From contig NZ_FNQE01000011.1 in the NCBI RefSeq assembly GCF_900107485.1, positions 29,138 through 93,137 on the forward strand: DNA of 64,000 bases. The letters are read 5' to 3'. This document shows, one piece after another, positions 37,645 through 44,996 of the stretch; positions within the stretch are counted from its first letter, which is position 1, and each line of letters begins with the position of its first letter. The notes under the pieces are model-generated. The model was not told where the DNA came from. It saw only the letters and a list, made by a program, of their open reading frames with translations, and did no database searches. This DNA comes from Proteiniborus ethanoligenes (GTDB lineage Bacteria > Bacillota > Clostridia > Tissierellales > Proteiniboraceae). A program made the translations under genes and the position numbers.

Positions 37645-38301
37645 CTACTCCATAACTCCCGCATATTTCAATGTCCAAGGACAATTCACCATACACTTTA
37701 AGGGGCAAGAACATTTAAATACATCAATAAGATTTTCTCTGCCACTACTTAGAGTCCATTCATTTCCATGTATAGCTTTTGCAGGACAAATCCTCTTACA
37801 AATATGACAACTACCACATCTTGAAGAAATGAGAGGATATTTTTCTACTTGAATTGGTGCATCAGTCAACACTGTACACATGCAAAACCCACAGCCGTAG
37901 TCTTCTGTCACAAGCAAGTTGTTTTTACCAATGAACCCCAATCCCGCAAGCCGTGCTATTGTCTTATGTGGCAAAGCACTTGTTCTTGTCTTCTCATCAT
38001 ATCTTCCATTTTGTAAATTATTATTTTCTGATTGAGCATAGGCGCGATAACCTCTTTGTTGAATGTATATCGCGAGTCATTCAGCTAGTTCATTTACTTT
38101 TTGATCCTTTTCTAGATATTCATCATGTGCCATCTGTATGTTATTGAAAGTATTTATAATAAATCTTTTAGATAATGCCAAGCAGAATATAATCGCCTTA
38201 GTAAAGCCTTGTGTTTGCTCCAATGGTAGTTCAGATATATCAACATAACGGACAATATCTGCACCTTTTTCGTACATAATGTTCCTTAAAACATTATTCA
38301 T
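37645..38301 (-). pseudogene. QueG-like 4Fe-4S protein gene split by an in-frame TGA
   Basis: One frame runs from ATG 38301 to 37645, interrupted only by TGA at 38077-38079. The N-terminal part (NNVLRNIMYEKGADIVRYVDIS, ending KVNELAE) continues directly after the TGA as LAIYIQQRGYRAYAQSEN, then TIARLAGLGFIGKNNLLVTEDYG, and two clusters CGSCHICKRICP and CSCPLKCMVNCP. This is the layout of an epoxyqueuosine-reductase-like double-cluster protein. The TGA replaces what is probably a Trp or Lys codon; no reason to expect recoding is seen. Confidence 0.78.
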
Positions 38302-38394
38302 TTAAAATCTCCCCTCAATTCAAATTAAGTTTTTCATTGCCTCCAAGCTTAAAGATAACCCCTCTAATTTCTATATTATGTGTGATAAGAATGC

Positions 38395-38820
38395 CTATAG
38401 ATTTTTACTCATAAAATAACGTTTATGTCCTGCTGGGCAATTATCCAGTTCTCCAAAGATTTCATATCCATGACGCAAATAGAAATCCTTTGCTTGAAAG
38501 TCAAAGGTATCTAAATGAACTAAATTACACCCCTGCTCTTTTGCTACCTTCTCTACTTCCTTTAAAAGTATTGATCCATATCCTTCTTTTCTATATTCTT
38601 CTTTAACCCATAAAATATCTATATATAAACACTTCCAACAATATAAGATGCTAATTATTCCTGCGATTATATTCCCTTCATCATCTTTCAACACTCTATT
38701 AATTGAAACAAATGGAGGTTCTTGGGTAAATGGTGCCTTCTCCAAATTATATTTGATTATTTCGTCATCAATTAAATCTAATTCTTCTTTTGTTCCTTTT
38801 TCTATTGTATATTTAATCAT
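38395..38820 (-). CDS. GNAT-family N-acetyltransferase
   Basis: A 141-residue acetyltransferase starting MIKYTIEKGTKEELDLIDDE, with the acetyl-CoA site WVKEEYRKEGYGSILLKEVEK and LDTFDFQAKDFYLRHGYEIFG. GGAGG 7 bp before ATG 38820 marks this as the true start, although the frame stays open upstream to 39084 through a decayed gene. It is related to the BioF2-like small-molecule GNATs. Confidence 0.85.
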   Translation of the reverse strand: MIKYTIEKGTKEELDLIDDEIIKYNLEKAPFTQEPPFVSINRVLKDDEGNIIAGIISILYCWKCLYIDILWVKEEYRKEGYGSILLKEVEKVAKEQGCNLVHLDTFDFQAKDFYLRHGYEIFGELDNCPAGHKRYFMSKNL

Positions 38821-39084
38821 TTTGTTACCTCCATCATTAACCTTATCCTTATTGGTTTTATTCAGGAAAATTATTTTCAAGAACTCATTTTCAGGATTGT
38901 TTTCTGACAAAATAATATTGTACTGTGATGCAAATTCAAATCCAAATTGAAAATAATAATCTCCACCTATTAATGCAACCCATTCATTGAATATTTCATT
39001 TTTGTCTTCACGATAGAAAGCGGATTTTACAGTTGATTTTATCTCCTGTAAATCCTCTATCCTTGCTCTTATAACCTCTACCAA
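38821..39084 (-). pseudogene. Internally deleted GNAT (YhbS-like) remnant
   Basis: From TTG 39084 (RBS AGAGGG) the frame encodes a GNAT N-terminus (RARIEDLQEIKSTVKSAFYRE) and then jumps directly to the C-terminal GNAT part (YYFQFGFEFASQYNIILSENNPENEFLKI), missing the central acetyl-CoA-binding region of about 70 residues. It then runs in frame into the next GNAT gene. It looks like a deletion remnant that now forms a fusion frame. Confidence 0.65.
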
Positions 39085-39097
39085 GATAATCCCTCTT

Positions 39098-40168
39098 TTA
39101 AACTAAACTGTTTATCCATTCTGATTTAGACCTTAAGCTGTCCTTTTGAATTTCCTGCATATAATTATACGATTTCGGCCATGTACAAAAAATAGACTTA
39201 GGTCCTAAAATCATCTTGGTAATAACAGAATTTGGTACTGATGTCCATCCTTTATCAAGTGATAAATTTATAATAAAAGTTCCATTTAGCTGTTCCCAAT
39301 GATATATTCCCTCCATTATCCCCATAGTCGAATCCGTAGTCACGAAAAATTTACCTTTAACCTTCTCATCATTTTTTTTCTGTATTGGTAAAGGTAGATC
39401 AAAATGCATTTCTAGCTTATGTTTTTTATCATGTACTTCTATTGATTTTAATGACACTTCTCCCTTATTATTATCAAAGTAATATGTTGTCTGTCCTTCA
39501 GTGTACGAATAGTCTTCGTCTAATTCTACCAATGTTAATATTCTGTCCTCAGATTTAGCAAGTTCAACCATTTGACAATCCATAGAATATCTAGTGTAAT
39601 ATCTCCATTGTAATTCTTTGGTTAGTGGAAACGGAAAATTATCTACCTTTCTTTTATTTCCATCTATATCGATTGATATTTGTGTTTTATGCTTCCTGAT
39701 AAAATCAAATTCATATAGAAAAAACAATGGAAATGAGGTAGGTTTTTTAGAGCCTGCACCAATAGGAGCCAATAGATTCATAGCTTTGCTGTGCCGCCTA
39801 GTATTTTCGTGTATCTGCACTGAGATATTTCTATTAAACATGTCTTTGAAAGAGAAGCAGATATGTGCGCCATACTCATTTTTTTCAAACCTCACTTCAC
39901 GAATTTCTGTTTTTGCATAGTTAGCCAATCCATTTTCTGCAACGTCAAATTTTTCGTTTTCAATGGTATTTAATGCATAATCATCATAGACATCTACATA
40001 GTTGTCATATCTATAAGCAATCACACGCCAACCTATGCCGTATGGTTCCCCATCAAGGTATTGAAGCTCCAAACCCCTATATACATCGTCAGGATCCTTT
40101 TCAAAATTAATCAAAGCTAGTTTTTTTATAGGAATTAGTTTTAATTTAAAAGGAATTATAGCCTTCAT
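39098..40168 (-). CDS. Hypothetical protein in a MarR-controlled operon
   Basis: A 356-residue beta-rich soluble protein (MKAIIPFKLKLIPIKKLAL). No family is recognised and no signal peptide or membrane segment is seen. Motifs include LQYLDGEPYGIGWRVIAYRYD and SVITKMILGPKSIFCTWP. The start at 40168 follows AAAGGAGGG; the in-frame start at 40204 would overlap the SHOCT gene. It is third in the marR-SHOCT-hypothetical operon. Confidence 0.75.
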   Translation of the reverse strand: MKAIIPFKLKLIPIKKLALINFEKDPDDVYRGLELQYLDGEPYGIGWRVIAYRYDNYVDVYDDYALNTIENEKFDVAENGLANYAKTEIREVRFEKNEYGAHICFSFKDMFNRNISVQIHENTRRHSKAMNLLAPIGAGSKKPTSFPLFFLYEFDFIRKHKTQISIDIDGNKRKVDNFPFPLTKELQWRYYTRYSMDCQMVELAKSEDRILTLVELDEDYSYTEGQTTYYFDNNKGEVSLKSIEVHDKKHKLEMHFDLPLPIQKKNDEKVKGKFFVTTDSTMGIMEGIYHWEQLNGTFIINLSLDKGWTSVPNSVITKMILGPKSIFCTWPKSYNYMQEIQKDSLRSKSEWINSLV

Positions 40169-40187
40169 GAAAATCCCTCCTTTTTGT

Positions 40188-40496
40188 TCATAAATCTTTT
40201 TCAATTATTTCGTGGCGTTTTTTTTCATATTCATTTTCTGTAATAAGACCATCTTTTAATAACTTCTTTAAATTCCTTAATCTTTCTTCTGCATCACAAA
40301 AATCTAAATCCTGCTTATGTATCTTTAACTTCTGCAAATTCATGAGACCATTTACTATTAAACCACTTGCAATAACAGCTATAAGTAGACCCGCAAACCT
40401 GTTTTTTGGAATAACTAAAGCATTGTAAGTAATTAGTATAATTCCAGATATTAGATTTAATAAATATCTAACTTTTAGTCTTTCTTTCCTATTCAT
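40188..40496 (-). CDS. SHOCT-domain membrane protein
   Basis: A 102-residue protein. Two hydrophobic helices (about 11-50) are followed by a C-terminal SHOCT motif (LRNLKKLLKDGLITENEYEKKR), a short oligomerisation/regulatory element. The start at 40496 has a weak AGGGTG site. It sits between marR and the 356-residue gene in one operon. Confidence 0.8.
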   Translation of the reverse strand: MNRKERLKVRYLLNLISGIILITYNALVIPKNRFAGLLIAVIASGLIVNGLMNLQKLKIHKQDLDFCDAEERLRNLKKLLKDGLITENEYEKKRHEIIEKDL

Positions 40497-40531
40497 CAAA
40501 ATTACACCCTGCATAATTAGTTGCTTCATAT

Positions 40532-40981
40532 TTATTTATCTTCCTTAAGACATATTTCTGCATTTTGAAGAATTCTACCTAGCAGAAATGCAATCTGTTC
40601 TGTTTCTTCAGTAGAAAAACCTGCGAAAAGTTTATCTAACAGTAGATTTCCAGCATCATCTTTTGATTCAAAGTATTTCAAACTCTTCTGAGTTAACGTT
40701 ACATATATTGCGCGCTGATCCGTTTCTGAAGGCTTCAATTCCACCATTCCCTTTTTATTTAGAGCTGATATCATTTTGCTAACGTTCTGCCGTGATGTTC
40801 CAACTGCTCCAGCTATATCATTATAATTGGGAAATTCTTCTTCCATTTGGCTTAAAATATTTAATAAAAACCATTGTTTAAGTGTAATTTCCCCTGTTAC
40901 CTTATCCCCTAGTAACTGAAGTTTATTAGCTAGAAGAAATATAATGCCGAAAATAAATTGCTGATTTCCTTTCTCTGTCAT
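40532..40981 (-). CDS. MarR-family transcriptional regulator
   Basis: A 149-residue winged-helix regulator: LKQWFLLNIL, YNDIAGAVGTSRQNVSKMISALNKKGMVEL (recognition helix) and the wing PSETDQRAIYVTLT. RBS AGGGGATG before ATG 40981. A perfect 12-bp-arm palindrome overlaps its own promoter, so autorepression is likely, with release by a small ligand. It controls the two downstream genes. Confidence 0.92.
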   Translation of the reverse strand: MTEKGNQQFIFGIIFLLANKLQLLGDKVTGEITLKQWFLLNILSQMEEEFPNYNDIAGAVGTSRQNVSKMISALNKKGMVELKPSETDQRAIYVTLTQKSLKYFESKDDAGNLLLDKLFAGFSTEETEQIAFLLGRILQNAEICLKEDK

Positions 40982-41002
40982 ATTAGCATCCCCTTTCACT
41001 AT

Positions 41003-41045
41003 GCAACCTATTGCTTATTATATGCAATAGGTTGCTAATTGTCAA
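41003..41045 (-). promoter_or_regulatory. marR promoter with embedded palindromic operator
   Basis: On the minus strand TTGACA (41040-41045) and TATAAT (41017-41022) are 17 bp apart, a perfect consensus promoter. The -10 lies in the spacer of a perfect inverted repeat, GCAACCTATTGC (41003-41014) and GCAATAGGTTGC (41024-41035). MarR bound there would block RNA polymerase. Confidence 0.88.
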
Positions 41046-41084
41046 CAGTCAATTTAATATTATTTTTTTAAAATCTAGATAAAA

Positions 41085-41109
41085 AGATATGGTGAGTATA
41101 ACCATATCT
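41085..41109 (-). terminator. Probable intrinsic terminator
   Basis: A perfect 9-bp stem (AGATATGGT/ACCATATCT) is followed by TTTTTATCT on the minus strand. It is downstream of the 41366-41830 gene. Confidence 0.55.
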
Positions 41110-41185
41110 ATATTTATAAAAAAGGTTTATTTATTTATTGATTTCATAATCTCTTACAGGCTATTTTTTATTTATAAGGACAACC

Positions 41186-41251
41186 GTCTCGCAATGCCTT
41201 GAGGTGACAATAAAGATGTCGTAAGGAGACAGTAACCCCTTGATGGATACC
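41186..41251 (+). repeat. Dispersed repeat family A, copy 1
   Basis: About 66 bp sharing CTCGCAATGCCTTGAG, CAATAAAGATGTCGT and GTAACCCCTTG with copies at 44621, 46566 and 50881. It lies in the 325-bp gap between marR and a GNAT gene. Confidence 0.65.
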
Positions 41252-41365
41252 TTTATTTAATTATTAAACCAAAATGTAAATGAGCATCTATTATTTTATA
41301 TTGCTTGTTTTTAACCTTTATCATGTGTTTATCAACCCTCCTTACCAAAACCACCTGAATAAATA

Positions 41366-41830
41366 CTAAACTATGTGTTGAATCATTATAAGACATGGAT
41401 TTTCTCTTCCCCATAATTCTGGTAAGCATTCTAAGGGTTTAAATCCAACTGATGTATAAAATTTTCTTGTCTTCCCATAGTGAAAATCTGGGTGAGAATC
41501 GTCCAAAGTCTTTACCTGTAAGAATTCATATCCTTTTTCTTTAGCCCATTGTAAAACTCTATTAAGTAAAGATGTCCCAATCCCTTGATTGTGACAATCA
41601 GGAAGAACCCCCATAACATAAATCTCTGCAGTATATCGATTATTTTCTTTTATTGAAATAAAACCCAATGGCTTTGATTCATCGATTGCTGCGAAAAATG
41701 GTAGATTGCTGCTTTCACTAATATACTCTTGTGTAGATTCTTGTATCCCGAACCAATTAGGAAGTGATTCCAAGATACTGGTCGATATTTCTTTCTTTTC
41801 TTGTTTATCATTTATTTCTTTTATAATCAT
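41366..41830 (-). CDS. GNAT-family N-acetyltransferase
   Basis: A 154-residue acetyltransferase. The acetyl-CoA site is VMGVLPDCHNQGIGTSLLNRVLQWA (N-Q-G-I-G-T). The C-terminus has FYTSVGFKPLECLPELWG. RBS AGGTGATG before ATG 41830. It is a stand-alone gene. Confidence 0.88.
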   Translation of the reverse strand: MIIKEINDKQEKKEISTSILESLPNWFGIQESTQEYISESSNLPFFAAIDESKPLGFISIKENNRYTAEIYVMGVLPDCHNQGIGTSLLNRVLQWAKEKGYEFLQVKTLDDSHPDFHYGKTRKFYTSVGFKPLECLPELWGRENPCLIMIQHIV

Positions 41831-41912
41831 CTTTTCATCACCTAAATATATATTTTATTTATTGCATATAATTTTACTGGTACGACCTATTTTATAAAAC
41901 ATGTGAACTACT

Positions 41913-42395
41913 TTATTTAATACTAAATTTGTAGTAGGCTAAAGCATGATCATCATAAAGATGTTCAAATCCCAATTTCCCCAAAATATGTTTGCTTCTA
42001 TGATTTCTATGTACTGCATCTGCATAAATAGTCTTAAGACCTAATGTATTTAGTGCATAATCAATTAGTAAGCGCTGTGCCTCTGTACCATATCCATTTC
42101 CTTTAAATTCATCATTAACTAAGTGAATACTTAAAGTACCACATAGTTTTTCTTGGTTTATTCGTTTTATTTGAATTTCTCCAATAGTTTTATCAATATT
42201 GTCAATATGACATATTGCAAAGAAAATCCTACTTGTATCTAAAACTTTGCTATGATAATATTTATCGACTTTCTCTTTATCATAATTATAAGTATCATAG
42301 GTCATTGCAGGGTCAGCAACATAATTTTTATAAAAAGTGTGACATCTTTCTATTGTATATGGCACTAACATGATCTTTTCTCCTTGTAAAACCAT
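41913..42395 (-). CDS. RimJ/RimL-type GNAT acetyltransferase
   Basis: A 160-residue protein: MVLQGEKIMLVPYTIERCHTFYKNYVADP at the N-terminus (RimJ/L type), the acetyl-CoA site VNDEFKGNGYGTEAQRLL and HRNHRSKHILGKLGFEHLY. The start at 42395 follows GAGGTGG; the ATG at 42461 has no RBS. It lies downstream of the DUF998 gene. Confidence 0.86.
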   Translation of the reverse strand: MVLQGEKIMLVPYTIERCHTFYKNYVADPAMTYDTYNYDKEKVDKYYHSKVLDTSRIFFAICHIDNIDKTIGEIQIKRINQEKLCGTLSIHLVNDEFKGNGYGTEAQRLLIDYALNTLGLKTIYADAVHRNHRSKHILGKLGFEHLYDDHALAYYKFSIK

Positions 42396-42477
42396 CTTAA
42401 CCACCTCATTCTTATGGAATTTTACTTCGCCGTATCCTACAACTACGCTAAAAAATTCCATTTGTTCTTTAGTAATT

Positions 42478-43152
42478 TTATTCTGATTCTAGCGCTAATG
42501 GGGAAAGTAGACTACGCATCCAAAGTGCCAACACAACATTTAGAATCATTAATGAGTATAAATTTATTCGCTCAATCAACCCTACATAGGATGGCAAAAC
42601 TTGAGTTGCTAAAATTGTAAAAAAACCTGATACTATAAAAATAATACTAAATCTCTTCAAAAACCGAGTCATTTTCGGATATGTTTTGGTCTTAGCCAAA
42701 CCAAGGGCTAAAAGAATCGATAACACAATGTAACTGAATACAATAACAGCTGTTATCGCATAATGCATGGTGTTTTGAAAAGAATTACCCCAGGTTGTGT
42801 CTGCTAAAGGAAAGATCTTATATCCGAATGTGGAAAGTAATTCCGCTAATGCTTTTAAAACCAAACCACTGTAAAATATCTTATTAATAGGAAAAAACCT
42901 TTTAAAAAAGACAAGAAGTATTCCACAAAAAAGCAAATTGAAGACATTGTACCCCCAGAGAATCCTTGATGCCACCGGCTGGCTAATAGATGAAGCAGCT
43001 GTAAGATCACTAATTGGTTGGATTAAAGGGTTATAATCACTCCAAACCATTCGCCCTCCAATTACATGACTTAGATAAAAGATTGTAGCTAAAACACCAG
43101 AGAGTACAAGAGTTCGTAGAGCTAAAAATTTACCACCTTCTATTTCATTCAT
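42478..43152 (-). CDS. DUF998-family membrane protein
   Basis: A 224-residue protein with about six transmembrane helices. NPLIQPISDLTAASSISQPVASRI after the first helix is the hallmark of DUF998. RBS AGAGAGG. The ATG at 43152 overlaps the stop of the TetR gene, so the two are translationally coupled and the membrane protein is the likely regulated target. Its function is unknown. Confidence 0.85.
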   Translation of the reverse strand: MNEIEGGKFLALRTLVLSGVLATIFYLSHVIGGRMVWSDYNPLIQPISDLTAASSISQPVASRILWGYNVFNLLFCGILLVFFKRFFPINKIFYSGLVLKALAELLSTFGYKIFPLADTTWGNSFQNTMHYAITAVIVFSYIVLSILLALGLAKTKTYPKMTRFLKRFSIIFIVSGFFTILATQVLPSYVGLIERINLYSLMILNVVLALWMRSLLSPLALESE

Positions 43153-43790
43153 AAATTCGTTTCCTCTCTTTCTATAGAATTTCTACGATAAATAGCATTG
43201 TATTGATTTGCATGTTTTTTTAGTGCCGTAATGGCTTGTTCCTCGCTTTCAGGACAATTATCATACTTGTATAGCAGCAAAAATACCGGAGAATAGAAGT
43301 GCAAAGCCATTGTGTAGGCATCCCCTTGGATAAACCTTCCACTATCAATAAATTTCTGTAGTACTTGTCTTTGAGTTTCTAAAATCCTATCTATGAAGAC
43401 ATGTCTAAAAGTTTCTCCTATCTCTTTATTACCATATTGCTCAATGGTTAATAGACGCCTTAACTTTGATATATAATCATCCTTTAGGTAAAACAAAAAT
43501 ATCTTTGTACACATATCTAAGAATGCGTCATCAGTAATATTATCGTAAAGCTCTGATACATTATCATCCTCTGATTGTGGCAATTTGATGTTTTCTAAAA
43601 CCTCGTAATATCTCTTAAGTGTCTCATCAATAATTTTATTAAGGATATCCTGTTTGTTCTTAAAATGATTGTAGATTGAACTTTCTTTAATTCCAACTGC
43701 TGAAGCTATTTGCCGAATGGTAACAGCATCATAGCCTTTAACAGAGAACAAGGATAAAGCCTCATATATGATTTTTTCTCTAGTAGGCAA
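43149..43790 (-). CDS. TetR/AcrR-family transcriptional regulator
   Basis: A 213-residue regulator. The N-terminal HTH is LSLFSVKGYDAVTIRQIASAVGIKESSIYNHFKNKQDIL, of the TetR type. The start is best at TTG 43790 (AAGGAGG 8 bp upstream); the upstream ATG at 43820 lacks an RBS. It is coupled to the DUF998 gene. Two direct copies of an 18-bp palindrome overlap its promoter, indicating autorepression. Confidence 0.9.
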   Translation of the reverse strand: MPTREKIIYEALSLFSVKGYDAVTIRQIASAVGIKESSIYNHFKNKQDILNKIIDETLKRYYEVLENIKLPQSEDDNVSELYDNITDDAFLDMCTKIFLFYLKDDYISKLRRLLTIEQYGNKEIGETFRHVFIDRILETQRQVLQKFIDSGRFIQGDAYTMALHFYSPVFLLLYKYDNCPESEEQAITALKKHANQYNAIYRRNSIEREETNL

Positions 43791-43841
43791 TAATAGCCCT
43801 CCTTTGTATACTTTTTGCAAATAAAAACAATAACTAATCTC

Positions 43842-43890
43842 GACTAACTATTGTTAGTTTAACAATAACTAACGCCTGTTAGTTTGTCAA
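43842..43890 (-). promoter_or_regulatory. TetR-gene promoter with two tandem operators
   Basis: Minus strand: TTGACA (43885-43890), 17-bp spacer, TATTGT (43862-43867). Operator 1, AACTAAC-N4-GTTAGTT (43867-43884), fills the spacer. Operator 2, AACTAAC-N4-GTTAGTC (43842-43859), covers the start site. The two are 25 bp apart centre to centre. Confidence 0.82.
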
Positions 43891-44279
43891 GGTATTTTTA
43901 TGAAATAATTGTAACAGGTATCGTGCTAGGAATTCCCAAGAACTCGACCATAGGAAGAAGTGATTGGAAACATTCTACGGCTAGCTGCTCTATTCCCTCC
44001 AAGGATGTTCCATACATAAATAATTTTGACATTGTTCTCATTGCTTTCTTTCTGTTTTTGGGCATAAAAACAGGGCAAAGCTTACTTGGTCTTGACTGAC
44101 CTAAACCTTGCCCTTGTTATACTCTCTATTTAATTTTGAATTATATAAAAATGAATGCAGAGATTTTTACACCCTCTACATCCATTGTTTTCTTTTTTAT
44201 CTTGTTAGTGCACATTTTATAAAGAATGTGTCATTATGCAGGAGACCAACAGTCTCCTCTACGCATTGATATGCCTATT

Positions 44280-44304
44280 GTAGGGGCTAGCCTTGCTGGC
44301 CCGC
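44280..44304 (+). repeat. REP-like GC-rich hairpin repeat (family B)
   Basis: GTAGGGGCTAG-CCTTG-CTGGCCC forms a stem with one G-U pair in otherwise AT-rich DNA. Related copies lie on the other strand at 46487-46543. A 6-bp hairpin GGAGAC/GTCTCC lies just upstream at 44241-44257. Confidence 0.5.
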
Positions 44305-44518
44305 TTACGGCACACTTATCTACCAATGTTCATCTTTAGTATATAATTCATCCACCACAATATCAACCAAGATACCCATTCATCTCTCAAACATCCCCAA
44401 TTATCCAATGTCATCTGTCAAATGCCCTATTTTAATATTTTGTGCTCAAGTCCTATTCTTTCTCCCTAGAACCACAATACGTCATCAGAATTGCTGCTTA
44501 AGCCGTAGCTTGCTGCCA
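44305..44518. other. Non-coding stretch, nothing recognised
   Basis: The gap between the TetR gene (43790) and the RCC1 gene (44997) holds the promoter/operators, repeats and toxin-antitoxin remnant listed separately. This portion shows no gene and no further structure that I can support. Confidence 0.5.
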
Positions 44519-44680
44519 ATCAGCCTTCGCTATCGCTCGTCTTCTTGGGCAAGCCTGACATGAGACGTACATCGACTTCTTCAGTCGTTTCACTCCCTCA
44601 CAAGTCGTGTTACGGCTTCAACGTGGGTTGAGAGGTCAATAAAGATGTCGTATGAAAATATTAACCCCTTGGTGGGTATC
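44519..44680 (+). repeat. Dispersed repeat family A, long copy 2
   Basis: About 160 bp. The left block (44519-44580, including CTTCTTGGGCAAGCCTGACA and ATGAGACGTACATC) matches 46421-46481. The right block (44621-44680, GAGGTCAATAAAGATGTCGT then TTAACCCCTTGGTGGGTATC) matches 46566-46630, 41186-41251 and, weakly, 50881-50948. No ORF is inside, so it is a non-autonomous or RNA-type element. Confidence 0.65.
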
Positions 44681-44738
44681 TCCTTTTAACTTTATAACAC
44701 CCATATCCGAATTAAATACACCATGTTAATAGGTGTAT

Positions 44739-44967
44739 TTAAAGTAAATTCTCATATTTTTGTTTCCCATACAGAGCTCCTATGATAATAATCTGATCAT
44801 TTTCTTCCTCAATTAAATAAAGCACAATATTCATCTTTATAGTATTATTTACCATACCTATCTTTCAAACTTTCAAATACTGCCTCTGCATCTGAAAGCT
44901 TTTCTCCATTATTAATGTGATTTTCAGATTCTGCTAACTTCTCATATAAATCTGCAAATGTATTATC
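44739..44967 (-). pseudogene. Remnant of a ParE/RelE-type toxin-antitoxin pair
   Basis: 44845-44967 encodes an antitoxin-like tail without a start (TFADLYEKLAESENHINNGE, then EAVFESLKDRYGK). It is followed at 44739-44834 by a 31-residue piece MNIVLYLIEEENDQIIIIGA...YGKQKYENLL, which matches the C-terminal strand of RelE/ParE toxins. The body of the toxin and the antitoxin N-terminus are gone. Confidence 0.55.
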
Positions 44968-44996
44968 TTATATCAATTAATTAGTTTTGCATTTGA

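Noticed and set aside
38077..38079. In-frame TGA as selenocysteine in the QueG-like gene
   Set aside because: The position lies in a helix between NELAE and LAIYIQQ, not at a cysteine of the cluster motifs, and no SECIS-like hairpin was evident directly downstream.
43898..44065. A 55-codon minus-strand ORF (MPKNRKKAMRTMSKLFMYGT...)
   Set aside because: It has no RBS, no recognised family, and lies in repeat-rich DNA upstream of the TetR promoter. A chance ORF or remnant is more likely.
44621..44680. Family A repeat as a group II intron or tRNA fragment
   Set aside because: No domain V hairpin or tRNA fold could be drawn from the four copies. The shared core is too short and lacks the conserved intron sequences.
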